This document shows positions 39,320 to 50,481 of a DNA stretch of 64,000 nt, in pieces. The notes under the pieces are model-generated. The model saw only the letters and a program-made list of their open reading frames with translations. It was not told the DNA's origin and made no database searches. Position numbers and translations under genes: made by a program. The DNA is from Tahibacter soli. GTDB taxonomy: Bacteria; Pseudomonadota; Gammaproteobacteria; Xanthomonadales; Rhodanobacteraceae. Every line of letters starts with the position of its first letter. Within the stretch, counting starts at the first letter, position 1. The DNA lies in the NCBI RefSeq assembly GCF_025717065.2, contig NZ_JAOVZO020000003.1, positions 186,001 through 250,000 of the forward strand, written 5' to 3'.

Positions 39320-42145
39320 TCAGTCGAATCCGTTCGCGAAGAGGAAGTCGGGCAGGTCGGACGGGCCGCCGATGAACAGGATGTTGTTCGCGTCGCCGCG
39401 CCAGTTGCCCTGGCGCGTCGCGTCGAGCGTCAGGCGCCAGGTCTGCTGTCCCAGTCGCCGCGCCTGGGAATACGCGTACCAGTCGAGCATCGTCTCGTCG
39501 CCGGGTTTCATCGGGCCGTAGTTGCGCCACCGATGGTTGCCGCCGGCGAAGTTCGCGCCGTGGAACGTCACGTCGACGACCGCGTTCGCACATCCCGGCA
39601 GTTCGATGCGCACGAGTCCCCATAGCTGCTGTTCCGTCGCGGCGACGGGATCGACCGGCAGGCGCTGCGCCGCGACGTGCTCGACGTTGTCGAGCTGCGC
39701 GCAGCCGCTGACGATCGACGCCGTCAGGATGAAGTTCTGCTTGCTGCCGACGATCGGCGCCAGGAGCGATGCGACGTTGCGCTGCGACGCGTCCGGCACG
39801 CCGTCGAAGTTGCCGTCGCCGATCGATGCTTCGATGACGTCGTCGACGCCGTCGTCGTCGCCGTCGGGTGCCGACACCAGCAGCGATACGCCGGCCGGCG
39901 TGCCGGCGAGCACGCGTGCGGGCTCGCCGGACGCGCGCGGCGGCAGCGCGAGCGCCATCGCGGCCGTCACCGGCAAGCCGAGGCTGTGCGAGTTCCACGT
40001 CGCGCCGCCGTCGGTCGTGCGGTAGACGCCGCCGGGATTGACGGTGCTGCCGTCGACCGCGACGTAGACGGTGTTGCCCGTCGCGTCGTTCGGATCGACG
40101 AGCAGCGCGCGCGGGCTGCGGCCGGCGATGCCCGCGCTCCGCGACGTCCACGTCGCGCCGCCGTCGGTCGAGCGGTAGACCGCGGCCGACGCCGGTGCGT
40201 ACGGCGGTGCCGTGGCCGCGTACAGCATCTGCGGATCGGCGGGGCTGACCGCGAGCGCGAGCACGTCGACGTGCGACGTGTCCGGCCCGCCGATCCGCGG
40301 CAGACCGTTGCTGCTGTGCGTCCAGTTCAGGCCGCCGTCGGTCGATTTGAACACGCCGTTGGCGATCGTCGAGACGGGACCGGACGCGGGAAATCCCGCG
40401 AGAAACGTGGCGGCGTACAACGTGGAGGCGTTGGTCGGATCGGCCGCGAGCGCGACGACGCCGCCCATCGCGAACGTGCCGCTCGTGCCCGGGCGTGCGA
40501 TCGGCAGCGGCAGGCCGTTGTCCGACGGGCTCCAGTTCGCGCCGGCGTCGGTACTGCGCCAGATGCGCGCGGATCGATACGGCAGTCCGGGACTGGTGCG
40601 GTCGGACACGCCGCTGCCGGCCGCGAGGATCGTGCGCAGCGGTCCGCCGCCGGCCGGACACGGGCCCGAAGGCGGCGGCGCCGCGCACGAACGCGGATCG
40701 AGCCACAGCGCGCGCACGAGGCCCATGTCGGGCCGGCCGTTGACGAGCGCGATGCCCGCGTCGATCGTCGTCCACGTCGCGCCGCGGTCGGTGCTCTTGT
40801 AGATGCCGCCGTCCTTGCGCGTTTCGTCGAGCGGGGTCCGGTACGACTCGCCGGCCGCGTAGACGGTGAACGGCTCGTCGGTGTTTGGATCGGCGTCGAC
40901 GGTCGTCGGGTCGATCGCGATCGCGCGTATCTGCTCCGCGTTGAGTTTCGCGTTCGATACGTTCCAGCTCGCGCCGCCGTCGGCGCTGCGGAACAGGCCG
41001 TGCGACGTCGTCGTCGCGTCGGACTGGCCGGCGAGCACGACGCGCGCGTCGTACGGATGCGTCGCCAATGCGCGGATGCTCGTCGATTCGAAGCCGTCGT
41101 TCGCCGGCGCCCACGTCGCGCCGCCGTCCGTCGTCCGGAACACGCCGCCGTCGAGCGAACCGGCCAGCAGCGTGGGGCCCGGGCCCGGCGGCAGCGCGGC
41201 CAGCGTGCCGATCTGCTGGGCGTCGCCGGTGCCGTTGGCGACGAGACCGTTGCCGGCGCCGAACGGCGTCCAGATCGCCGAGGCCGAGTAGGGCGCGTAC
41301 GCGACACCGCCGTCGTCGCATCCCGCGTAGAGCCCGAACGGATCGCCCGGGGCGACGGCCAGCGCGTTGACGCCGCAGTCAGCCGGCGGTCCGACGAGGA
41401 ACCACGAGTCGCCGGCGTCGGCGCTGCCGAAAACCGTCTGGCCGTCGCCGACGTACAGGAGAGACGACGATTCGGGCGCCGTCATGATCTGCGAGACCCA
41501 CGAGAGCGATGCCGGCAGCGTCAGCGGCGTCCACGACGCGCCGCCCGTCGTCGAGCGGATCAGCCGCGCGCCGGCGTGCGTCGCGTTCGGATCGTAGTCG
41601 ACCTGCAGGTACAGCGTGCCGTCGTTCGCGTAGGCGACGCGGCCGTACGATGCCGCGGGATCGAGACCGGCCGCCGGCGCGAACGTGACGCCGCCGTCGT
41701 TCGACAGCGACAGGCCGGCGCTCGTCAGCACGGCGAGACTGTCGCTCGCATACGGACGCATGGCGACGTCGAACACCGCCTGGACGTCGCCGGCGCCCGC
41801 GAAACGCGAGGCACGCGTCCAGGTACGGCCGTCGTCGCTCGAGCGGTACACGGCATAGTCGCTGGCGAGATACAGCACGTGCGCCATGGCGGCGGCTTCG
41901 ACGTCGACCACGTACAGCGACGGCGGCAAGCCGTCGACGCGCGACCACGCCGTGTCGGCCGCAGACCGGCGAAACACGCCGCCGTTGCCGTACGCGAGGA
42001 TCGGCGCATCCGGCGCGGACCGGCCGGCGACGATCTTGAAAACGCTGCCGCCGTGGGGACCGTGGGTGACCCAGGTGCCGGCGGATGCGAAAGGGCAGGC
42101 CGCGAGCAGTGCGACGGCGAGCAGGGAGCGCTGGAGAAACGGCAT
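39320..42145 (-). CDS. Secreted beta-propeller protein, paralog of the neighbour
   Basis: A 941-residue exported protein with signal peptide MPFLQRSLLAVALLAACPFASAG. The same BNR/sortilin-like repeats run through it (YRSSDDGRTWTRA, YKSTDRGATWTTID, YRTTDGGATWNS), and the C-terminal region matches the neighbour almost block by block: IELPGCANAVVDVTFHGANFA, WRNYGPM, LDATRQGNWRGDANN and the tail ending DLPDFLFANGFD. The two genes clearly arose by duplication and are arranged in tandem on the minus strand. It is likely secreted or surface-bound; the ligand is unknown. The start at 42145 removes 20 upstream residues that would precede the signal peptide. Confidence 0.85.
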   Translation of the reverse strand: MPFLQRSLLAVALLAACPFASAGTWVTHGPHGGSVFKIVAGRSAPDAPILAYGNGGVFRRSAADTAWSRVDGLPPSLYVVDVEAAAMAHVLYLASDYAVYRSSDDGRTWTRASRFAGAGDVQAVFDVAMRPYASDSLAVLTSAGLSLSNDGGVTFAPAAGLDPAASYGRVAYANDGTLYLQVDYDPNATHAGARLIRSTTGGASWTPLTLPASLSWVSQIMTAPESSSLLYVGDGQTVFGSADAGDSWFLVGPPADCGVNALAVAPGDPFGLYAGCDDGGVAYAPYSASAIWTPFGAGNGLVANGTGDAQQIGTLAALPPGPGPTLLAGSLDGGVFRTTDGGATWAPANDGFESTSIRALATHPYDARVVLAGQSDATTTSHGLFRSADGGASWNVSNAKLNAEQIRAIAIDPTTVDADPNTDEPFTVYAAGESYRTPLDETRKDGGIYKSTDRGATWTTIDAGIALVNGRPDMGLVRALWLDPRSCAAPPPSGPCPAGGGPLRTILAAGSGVSDRTSPGLPYRSARIWRSTDAGANWSPSDNGLPLPIARPGTSGTFAMGGVVALAADPTNASTLYAATFLAGFPASGPVSTIANGVFKSTDGGLNWTHSSNGLPRIGGPDTSHVDVLALAVSPADPQMLYAATAPPYAPASAAVYRSTDGGATWTSRSAGIAGRSPRALLVDPNDATGNTVYVAVDGSTVNPGGVYRTTDGGATWNSHSLGLPVTAAMALALPPRASGEPARVLAGTPAGVSLLVSAPDGDDDGVDDVIEASIGDGNFDGVPDASQRNVASLLAPIVGSKQNFILTASIVSGCAQLDNVEHVAAQRLPVDPVAATEQQLWGLVRIELPGCANAVVDVTFHGANFAGGNHRWRNYGPMKPGDETMLDWYAYSQARRLGQQTWRLTLDATRQGNWRGDANNILFIGGPSDLPDFLFANGFD

Positions 42146-42226
42146 GAATACCTCGGCGGGTGCGGTGCGACTCCTCAACCGGGAAATCGCGCCGAATCGG
42201 ATCAACCGGCGAGGATGGACATCCGG

Positions 42227-42253
42227 CGTGCGACCGCCTTGCGCGGTCGCACG
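42227..42253 (-). terminator. Hairpin after the CheX-like gene
   Basis: Perfect 11-bp arms cgtgcgaccgc (42227-42237) and gcggtcgcacg (42243-42253) with a five-base loop, 10 bases past the stop of the minus-strand CheX-like gene. No T-tract is visible. Confidence 0.55.
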
Positions 42254-42262
42254 CGGCGACGC

Positions 42263-42727
42263 TCAGCTCGCGCGTTCGATGTCGACGACGAGCGAGGCGT
42301 TGTAGGTTTTCCAGTTGACCATGATCACGTACGGGCGGTCACGGCCCGTATCGCTGCCGGGAATCGCGCCGGCCGCCGTCACCGGCACCGAGATCTCCAT
42401 GTTCTCGCCGAAATACTTGCGCGCGTTGCCGGCGAGCGTGTTGGCGAGCTCGCCGACCGTGTCGCGCAGGTTGTCTTCGGACTGGTCGGTTTCGTGCAGC
42501 GCGACAAGCAGATGCCGGATCATCGCGCGCGGCGCCGACAGCGTGACGCTGCCGCGATACTGGCCGGTGACCATGATCCTGCCCGAGAAATCGTACACCG
42601 GAGTCGCTTCGCCCTCGCGTTCGAGATAGGCGCCGCGCACGGCGGCCGGCTCGCGCGTGAGCTGGCCGAAATAGTGCGCCACCGCGTCGGTGAACACCTT
42701 GATCTCTTCTTCCTTCAAATCGCTCAT
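42263..42727 (-). CDS. CheX-like phosphatase
   Basis: A 154-residue protein of the CheC/CheX/FliY phosphatase family. The active-site helix motif E-x2-N is present in TVGELANTLAGNARKYFG, with a downstream SVPVTAAG segment. CheX proteins dephosphorylate CheY-P. Its start overlaps the stop of the CheY-like gene by four bases (ATGA), placing it third in a three-gene operon, so the upstream CheY-like protein is its probable substrate. It is a single-domain form. Confidence 0.87.
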   Translation of the reverse strand: MSDLKEEEIKVFTDAVAHYFGQLTREPAAVRGAYLEREGEATPVYDFSGRIMVTGQYRGSVTLSAPRAMIRHLLVALHETDQSEDNLRDTVGELANTLAGNARKYFGENMEISVPVTAAGAIPGSDTGRDRPYVIMVNWKTYNASLVVDIERAS

Positions 42728-43092
42728 GGACGCACGACCTCCTGCAGCGCGGTCACCAACTGATCGTCGGTGAAGGGTTTGTATAAAAAGCCTTGCGCGC
42801 CCTTCTTGAGCGCGCGCAGGGCGGTGGGTTTGTCCGACAGCGCCGAGACGACGAGGATGACCACGTCGTTCTTGAGCGCGACCATCTGCTCGGTGGCCTC
42901 GACGCCGCCGAGTTCGGGCATCGTCAGGTCCATGGTCACGACGTCCGGCTTCTCGCGCTGGAACATCAGCAGCGCCTCGGCGCCGTTGCGCGCCTGGCCC
43001 ACGATGTCCATGTTCGGCAGGCGCGCGTCGGCGGCGAGACGCGCAATGCGCTGGCGGATCACGTTGGAGTCGTCGACGATCAATAGTTTCAT
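42724..43092 (-). CDS. CheY-like response regulator
   Basis: A 122-residue stand-alone receiver domain. Key residues are visible: the acidic pair in LLIVDDSNV, the phosphorylated aspartate in VVTMDLTMP, the serine in VVSALSD and the lysine in LYKPF. No output domain is present, so it acts through protein binding. It overlaps the kinase gene by four bases upstream and the CheX-like gene by four bases downstream, which points to one coupled transcript. The flagellar or pilus partner is not in the window. Confidence 0.93.
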   Translation of the reverse strand: MKLLIVDDSNVIRQRIARLAADARLPNMDIVGQARNGAEALLMFQREKPDVVTMDLTMPELGGVEATEQMVALKNDVVILVVSALSDKPTALRALKKGAQGFLYKPFTDDQLVTALQEVVRP

Positions 43093-45185
43093 GCGGTCTG
43101 TCTCAACACGGCGGTTTCGGAAACGGCGCTGCCCGGCATCGGGAAACGCATGCGGAATTCGGTGTGCGAGTGGCCCTGCGTCGACATCGAGATGCGTCCC
43201 GACAGCGCGTTGACGCGGTTGATCACGACGTCCATGCCGGCGCCGTGGCCGGCGTCGCGCGTGCTGCCGGAGATCGTCGAGACGCCCGGTTCGAAAATCT
43301 TCATCACGACGTCGCGGTCGCTCATCGCGTCGATGTCGGCCTGCGCGTAGCGGCCGCTGCGCGCGAGCGCTTCGCGGATGCGCTTGGGGCTGACGCCGCG
43401 GCCGTCGTCGCGCACGGTGAATTCGATCGTACGCTGGCCGACGTCGCGACAGGAGAAGTGCACGAGGCCGATCGCCGACTTGCCGAGCTGCTTGCGCTCG
43501 TCCGGCTCCTCGATGCCGTGCGCGACCGCGTTGCGCAAGAGCTGCAGGCCGATGCCGCGGATTTCGTCGGCCATCGCCTCGGGCAGCCGGTCGAACACGG
43601 GCAGCTCGGCGGTGACCTTGACCTCCTTGCCCTGGTCGGCGGCGATGCGACGGCCCAGGCCGCGCAGCGATTCGACGAAGCGCGCCGACGCGCTGCGTTC
43701 GGCTTCGGACACGCCGCCGCCCGAAATGCGGTCGAGGAAGCCGCGCACGCTGTTGACGCTTTCGAACAGGTCGTCGAGGTGCAGCGTGAGCTTCACCATG
43801 TCCGCGCCTTCGACGTCGCCGCGGTCGCGCAGCGCGATCAGGTCGGTTTCGAAATCGTGCGCGATGCCTTCGAACATCTCGAGATTGAGCGCGGCCGATT
43901 CGCTCTTGATGCTGTGCACGCTGCGGAACACCGCGTTGACGAGCGCGAGGTAGTTTTCACCGGTGCGGCGCGACACCTGGCGCAGTCCGTCGTTGATCTG
44001 CTCGAGCGCCGACTCGGTGCGGCGCAGGAACTCGCGCACGTCGGTCGGATCGTTCGACAGCACGCGCAGCAGCACTTCCATCTCCTCGCGCGTGCGCGAC
44101 TTCGCCGCGGCGACCTGCGCCGCGAGATTCACGCGCTCGGTCGCGTCCTGCACGGTGACGAGGAGGTACGACACGTCTTCGCCCTCGAGCACGCGGTTGA
44201 ACTGGAAGCCGAGGTAGCGCTTGGCGCCTTCGCTGCCGACTTCGACTTCCGACAGCGGATTGAGGCTGTACACGAGGCTTTCCTTCACGCGCTTGCCGAA
44301 CAGGAGTTCGACGTAGTCGCGCGCGGCTTCGAGCGTTTGCGGCGTGACCATCGGTCCGAGCATGTCGAACAGGTTCTGGCCGATTGGAACGTCCTTGCGC
44401 AGCACGTCCTTGAGCGATGCCGACATCTGTTCGCCGACCTTGTAGTCCGGCGTGATCAGGAACAGGCCTTCCTTCACGGTCGCGAGGATGTCGCCGGTTT
44501 CCTTCTGCGCCTTGGCGATGACGCGGTCGGACGCGATCAGGCGGCGGAACGCGAGCAGGGCGGTGAAGATGAAGTTCGCGAGCGCGAGCAGGATGCCGAC
44601 GACCTGGGCGATACGCAGCACGTTCGTTTCGGCGTTCACGCGATCCTGAGCGTCGTTCACGAGGTCGTTGATCGCGCCGAACAGTTCGCCGTTGTTCGCG
44701 CGCGCGTAGGCGACGGCCTTGGCGAGCGGTTCGCCGTCGAACGTCGCGTTGCTCGTGAGCGGCGTCACCAGTGCGTAGTACGGCTGCCACAGCGAGGAGA
44801 TCTTTTCGGCGGCCCGTATGGCGGCCGGGGTCGACGCGGCCGGGTATTCGATGCCGTCGACGTTGCCCGGCATGCGACCGCCTTCGCGGAACACGCGCGT
44901 GGCGTCGTTGATCAGCGTCGCGCGTTCGCGCAGGGCTTTCTGGGCGTCGGCGTTGATCGCACCCTTGCTCGTATAGTCGGCTTCGAGTTCGAGCAGCGCG
45001 CGCAAGACGATCTGCGACGACGAGCGTTCGCTACCGGACAGGTCGCGTACGGCGGCGAGGCGGTCGATCTGGTACGAGGCGGTCACGTTGTACGCGATCA
45101 GCGCGATGTCGATGGTGACGAACAACGCGATGGCGACCACGATCGCCCGGTACTTTCGCAGAAAGCCCGCTTGATTCGTTTTCAT
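43089..45185 (-). CDS. CheA-like histidine kinase with N-terminal sensor
   Basis: A 698-residue protein. Helices at residues 13-32 and 192-213 enclose a periplasmic sensor region of about 160 residues. A PAS-like region follows (about 230-350). An Hpt domain has the phosphoacceptor H424 in RSVHSIKSE. The ATPase domain has the N-box LLRNAVAHGIE (N552), DDGRGV (593-597) and GHGAGMDVV (646-654). There is no classical dimerisation/histidine box of HisKA type, so it is a CheA-like design but lacks the CheW-like regulatory domain. Start at 45185 (MKTNQAGFLRKYRA) is chosen for the membrane helix. The stop overlaps the CheY-like start. Role in pilus motility, chemosensing or biofilm is inferred only. 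Confidence 0.85.
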   Translation of the reverse strand: MKTNQAGFLRKYRAIVVAIALFVTIDIALIAYNVTASYQIDRLAAVRDLSGSERSSSQIVLRALLELEADYTSKGAINADAQKALRERATLINDATRVFREGGRMPGNVDGIEYPAASTPAAIRAAEKISSLWQPYYALVTPLTSNATFDGEPLAKAVAYARANNGELFGAINDLVNDAQDRVNAETNVLRIAQVVGILLALANFIFTALLAFRRLIASDRVIAKAQKETGDILATVKEGLFLITPDYKVGEQMSASLKDVLRKDVPIGQNLFDMLGPMVTPQTLEAARDYVELLFGKRVKESLVYSLNPLSEVEVGSEGAKRYLGFQFNRVLEGEDVSYLLVTVQDATERVNLAAQVAAAKSRTREEMEVLLRVLSNDPTDVREFLRRTESALEQINDGLRQVSRRTGENYLALVNAVFRSVHSIKSESAALNLEMFEGIAHDFETDLIALRDRGDVEGADMVKLTLHLDDLFESVNSVRGFLDRISGGGVSEAERSASARFVESLRGLGRRIAADQGKEVKVTAELPVFDRLPEAMADEIRGIGLQLLRNAVAHGIEEPDERKQLGKSAIGLVHFSCRDVGQRTIEFTVRDDGRGVSPKRIREALARSGRYAQADIDAMSDRDVVMKIFEPGVSTISGSTRDAGHGAGMDVVINRVNALSGRISMSTQGHSHTEFRMRFPMPGSAVSETAVLRQTA

Positions 45186-45587
45186 GATTGATCCTGGCTG
45201 TGTCGGGCTGCAACAGGCGCGAAGACTCCCGGACTGCCTGACGTCGGCCAGGAAGCGCCCTTTGGGTTTCCAGCGAAGGAGAATCGATCGCAACGCGCGT
45301 CTGCGGCGACGGCGCGTAGGTTCGCGTCTTGCGACCCCCAAGACGCGACACGCGCCGCCAGGTACGGCGCATGTGGTGAAAAACCATTGGCGTTTTTCAG
45401 TCGCCGACGGCCGAGCTATCCCCTGCTGCGAAGTATGGCACAGCCCGCGAACGGATCGGCATCCGTCGAAACGTGAACTGTGCGCGATTGCGACTATCGT
45501 CGTAGAAGATTTGGCGGGAATTGCGCACAGCGCTGTGCGTTTCAAAATGTGAACATACGCAAACACGTGGAAACCGTCATGGAATCC
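45186..45587. other. Intergenic region with a palindrome upstream of the kinase
   Basis: About 400 bases without a supported gene. A perfect 16-base palindrome, cgcacagcgctgtgcg (45524-45539), sits nearest the 3' end of the convergent reductase gene; a second inverted pair around gcgtcttgcgacccccaagacgc (about 45325-45347) lies closer to the kinase start. Either could be regulatory, but no regulator is near. Confidence 0.4.
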
Positions 45588-47756
<2,169 letters not shown>

Positions 47757-48443
47757 TCAGCTCGCCTTGCGCGCCCGCTGACGCTGTTCGCGCCACCAGC
47801 CGAACGCGAGGCCGCCGCCGATCACGAGCGCATACAGCGCCAGCTCCAGCGCCATGCGTCCGCCGATCCACTCCGACACGAACTTTTCGTGCAGGATCAT
47901 CTTCGCCGCGGTCCACAGCAGCGCGCCGGCGCCGATGTAGATGACGACCGGGAAGCGTTCGACGAGCTTTAAGATCAGCGTCGAGCCCCACACGACGATC
48001 GGCACCGAGATCAGGAGGCCGAGTACGACCAGCACGAAGTTGCCGTGCGCGGCGCCCGCGACCGCGAGTACGTTGTCCAGGCCCATCAGCGCGTCGGCGA
48101 TGATGATCGTGCGCATCGCGTCCCAGAAGCCCGTGACCTTGCTGACTTCGTGCTCGTCGCCGCTCTTGTCTTCGGTCAGAAGCTTGAGCGCGATCGGAAT
48201 CAGCAGCAGGCCGCCGAGCAGGAGCAGGCCGGGCAGCTTGAGCAGCCACACGACGACGAGCGTCATCGCCGTGCGCACCGCGATCGCGCCGAAGGTGCCC
48301 CAGAGAATGGCTTTCTTCTGCAGGTCGCGCGGAAGGTTGCGCGACGCCAGCGCGATCACGATCGCGTTGTCGCCGGCCAGAACGAGGTCGATGACGACGA
48401 TCGCAAGCAACGCCGTGAAGAAATCGGGGGAAAGAAACTCCAT
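47757..48443 (-). CDS. TerC-family membrane protein
   Basis: A 228-residue inner-membrane protein with about seven helices. It has the TerC signatures LVLAGDNAIVIALA (acidic residue in helix) and IIIADALMGLDNVLAVAGAA. Related proteins (Alx, MntP-linked TerC) export or handle manganese. Placement under a yybP-ykoY riboswitch makes manganese the likely ligand and substrate. The basic C-terminal tail REQRQRARKAS faces the cytosol. It is a single gene with its own terminator. Confidence 0.92.
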   Translation of the reverse strand: MEFLSPDFFTALLAIVVIDLVLAGDNAIVIALASRNLPRDLQKKAILWGTFGAIAVRTAMTLVVVWLLKLPGLLLLGGLLLIPIALKLLTEDKSGDEHEVSKVTGFWDAMRTIIIADALMGLDNVLAVAGAAHGNFVLVVLGLLISVPIVVWGSTLILKLVERFPVVIYIGAGALLWTAAKMILHEKFVSEWIGGRMALELALYALVIGGGLAFGWWREQRQRARKAS

Positions 48444-48519
48444 GTGGGCTCCAGGGATTTACGCGCGGGGAGGCTGGAGGACACGGCAAAACGCGCACGC
48501 AAGACTTCGCCGTGTCCGG

Positions 48520-48622
48520 CGAAGGTCTTGCTCACCGCAGCATCCGGGGCGGATGCGACAGCCGCGTGACCGGGGCGAGACGCCCGTGATGACGATCGAC
48601 GCGCGAGGAGCTACTCCCCTTC
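48520..48622 (-). promoter_or_regulatory. yybP-ykoY manganese riboswitch
   Basis: In the leader of the TerC-family gene the minus strand carries the conserved cores GGGGAGTAGC (48610-48619), CGTCATCACGG (48584-48594) and GGTGAGCAAGACC (48524-48536), in the order of yybP-ykoY aptamers. The RNA senses manganese. Downstream, two mutually exclusive hairpins can form: one uses the aptamer's own 3' strand (48500-48511 with 48518-48530), the other pairs 48479-48487 with 48509-48517. Since no T-run follows, control is probably on translation initiation. Confidence 0.85.
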
Positions 48623-48813
48623 GATGCCGGCCTATTTAGCGGCTGGCGCCGGCGAGGTCAAGCGCGGTGTGACGCAACGTTGCAGTTGAGACACAGATTT
48701 ACATCGGTTTTGCGCGGGAATCGGCAGGCCGCGAACCGCCGATCGTCGATTCTGGCAAACTGCCGCGGCGCCGCGCGTCAACTGGCTCGACCTGCGTGCG
48801 GGAAGGAGCGCCG

Positions 48814-50262
48814 ATGTCGCATTCCGATAGCCGTTCGGCCAGCCGCCCCGACCCCGACCAGCCGATGGTCGACATCGCCGACTATGTCGTCGACGGCGCG
48901 ATCGCGTCGAACGAGGCCTACGACACCGCGCGCCTCGTGCTGCTCGATTCGATCGCCTGCGCGATGCTGGCGATGAAGTTTCCCGAATGCGTCAAGCATC
49001 TGGGTCCGCTCGTGCCAGGCGCGACGCTCGCCGGCGGCACGCGCGTGCCGGGAACGAACTACGAGCTCGATCCGGCGCAGGCCGCCTACAACATCGGCGT
49101 GCAGGTGCGCTGGCTCGATTTCAACGACACCTGGCTCGCCGCCGAATGGGGCCATCCGTCGGACAACCTCGGCGCGATACTCGGCGTCGCCGACTGGCTG
49201 AGCCGCCGCGACGCCGCCGCCGGCAAGCTGCCGCTGACGGTTCGCGACGTTCTCGCCGCCGCGATCAAGGCGCACGAAATCCAGGGCTGCTACGCGCTCA
49301 GGAACGCGTTCAACCGCGTCGGCCTCGATCACGTGATCCTCGTGCGTCTGGCGTCGACCGCGGTGGCGACGCGGCTCATGGGCGGCACGAAGGACGACAT
49401 CGTCAACGCGGTCAGCCACAGCTGGATCGACAACGGCGCGCTGCGCACGTATCGCCACGCGCCGAACACGGGACCGCGCAAGAGCTGGGCCGCCGGCGAC
49501 GCTTGTCGCCGCGCGGTGATCCACGCGCTGAACGCGCTCAAGGGCTGCGTGGGCTATCCCTCGGCGCTGACCGCGAAAACCTGGGGCTTCTACGACGTCG
49601 CGTTCGGCGGCAAGGCGTTCGAGTTCGAGCGGCCTTTCGGCAGCTACGTCATGGAGAACGTGCTGTTCAAGCTGAGCTTCCCGGCCGAATTCCACGCGCA
49701 GACCGCGGTGGAATGCGCGATGCGCCTGCACGCCGACGTCGCCGGCCGGCTCGACCGGATCGCGCGGATCGACATCCGGACGCAGGAAGCGGGCATGCGC
49801 ATCATCGACAAGACCGGCCCGCTCGCCAACTATGCCGATCGCGACCACTGCATCCAGTACATGGTCGCCGTGCCGTTGATCTTCGGCCGCCTGACCGCCG
49901 ACGACTACGGCGACGACGTCGCCGCCGATCCGCGCATCGACGCGTTGCGCGATCGCACGGTCGTGCGCGAGAACCCCCAGTTCACGCGCGACTATTTCGA
50001 TCCGGACAGGCGCTACATCGGCAATTCGGTGCAGGTGTTCTTCGACGACGGGACGAGTACCGACAGGGTCAGCGTCGACTATCCGATCGGCCACCGCCGC
50101 CGCCGCGCCGAGGGGCTGCCCGTGCTGCTGGCAAAGTTCGAAAGCGCGCTCGCCGGCCACCTGCCGGCGCGCCGTACCCGCGAAATTCTCGACGCGTGCC
50201 GCGATCCGGCGCGATTCGATTCGATGCCCGTTCACGAGTTAATGACGTTGCTTGCCTCGTAA
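48814..50262 (+). CDS. prpD: 2-Methylcitrate dehydratase (MmgE/PrpD family)
   Basis: Dehydrates 2-methylcitrate to 2-methylaconitate in the methylcitrate cycle. The 482-residue enzyme has PrpD landmarks such as LLDSIACAMLA, VRWLDFNDTWLAAEWGHPSDN, HEIQGCYALRNAFNRVGLDHV, YRHAPNTGPRKSWAAGDACRRAV and FPAEFHAQTAVECA. Length matches PrpD (about 480). The ATG at 48814 follows ggaagg. It stands alone, about 12.6 kb from prpC, and starts more than 170 bases after the divergent riboswitch region. The separation from prpEBC is unusual but seen in several proteobacteria. Confidence 0.92.
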   Translation: MSHSDSRSASRPDPDQPMVDIADYVVDGAIASNEAYDTARLVLLDSIACAMLAMKFPECVKHLGPLVPGATLAGGTRVPGTNYELDPAQAAYNIGVQVRWLDFNDTWLAAEWGHPSDNLGAILGVADWLSRRDAAAGKLPLTVRDVLAAAIKAHEIQGCYALRNAFNRVGLDHVILVRLASTAVATRLMGGTKDDIVNAVSHSWIDNGALRTYRHAPNTGPRKSWAAGDACRRAVIHALNALKGCVGYPSALTAKTWGFYDVAFGGKAFEFERPFGSYVMENVLFKLSFPAEFHAQTAVECAMRLHADVAGRLDRIARIDIRTQEAGMRIIDKTGPLANYADRDHCIQYMVAVPLIFGRLTADDYGDDVAADPRIDALRDRTVVRENPQFTRDYFDPDRRYIGNSVQVFFDDGTSTDRVSVDYPIGHRRRRAEGLPVLLAKFESALAGHLPARRTREILDACRDPARFDSMPVHELMTLLAS

Positions 50263-50481
50263 TCAGCGCACTCGGCAATTGTTAAGAAGTGATGAGTAGA
50301 ACATGAACGAGGGGGGCGGCAGTTGGAGACAGGTGATTGATTTTGCTAGACTGCCGCGGCCCGAGGATTGGGCATCAATTGTTAAGGCCACGCCATCGCC
50401 ACTTTTTGTTAAAGTGAACCGGCTTTGCGTCCTGACGGGGTGGAGTGGACGCTCGCAATAACACCAATGAGGAGACTCCGA
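50263..50481 (+). other. Leader region upstream of the OmpA-like gene
   Basis: About 220 bases with no gene. It is locally AT-richer (tgattgattttgctagact; ctttttgttaaagtg) and should hold the promoter of the OmpA-like gene, but no -35/-10 pair with good spacing could be fixed. The ribosome-binding site gaggag lies at 50469-50474, seven bases before the ATG. Confidence 0.45.

Noticed and set aside
36213-41321. A 1702-codon open frame on the minus strand, and frames of about 1000 codons on the plus strand, across the propeller genes
   Set aside because: They are shadow frames caused by high GC and repeats. Their products are almost pure Arg/Asp/Ala/Val with no domain, while the real frames give signal peptides and BNR repeats.
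36311-42145. Sialidase activity for the two propeller proteins
   Set aside because: BNR/Asp-box repeats alone do not show a sialidase; no catalytic arginine triad or tyrosine/glutamate pair could be recognised.
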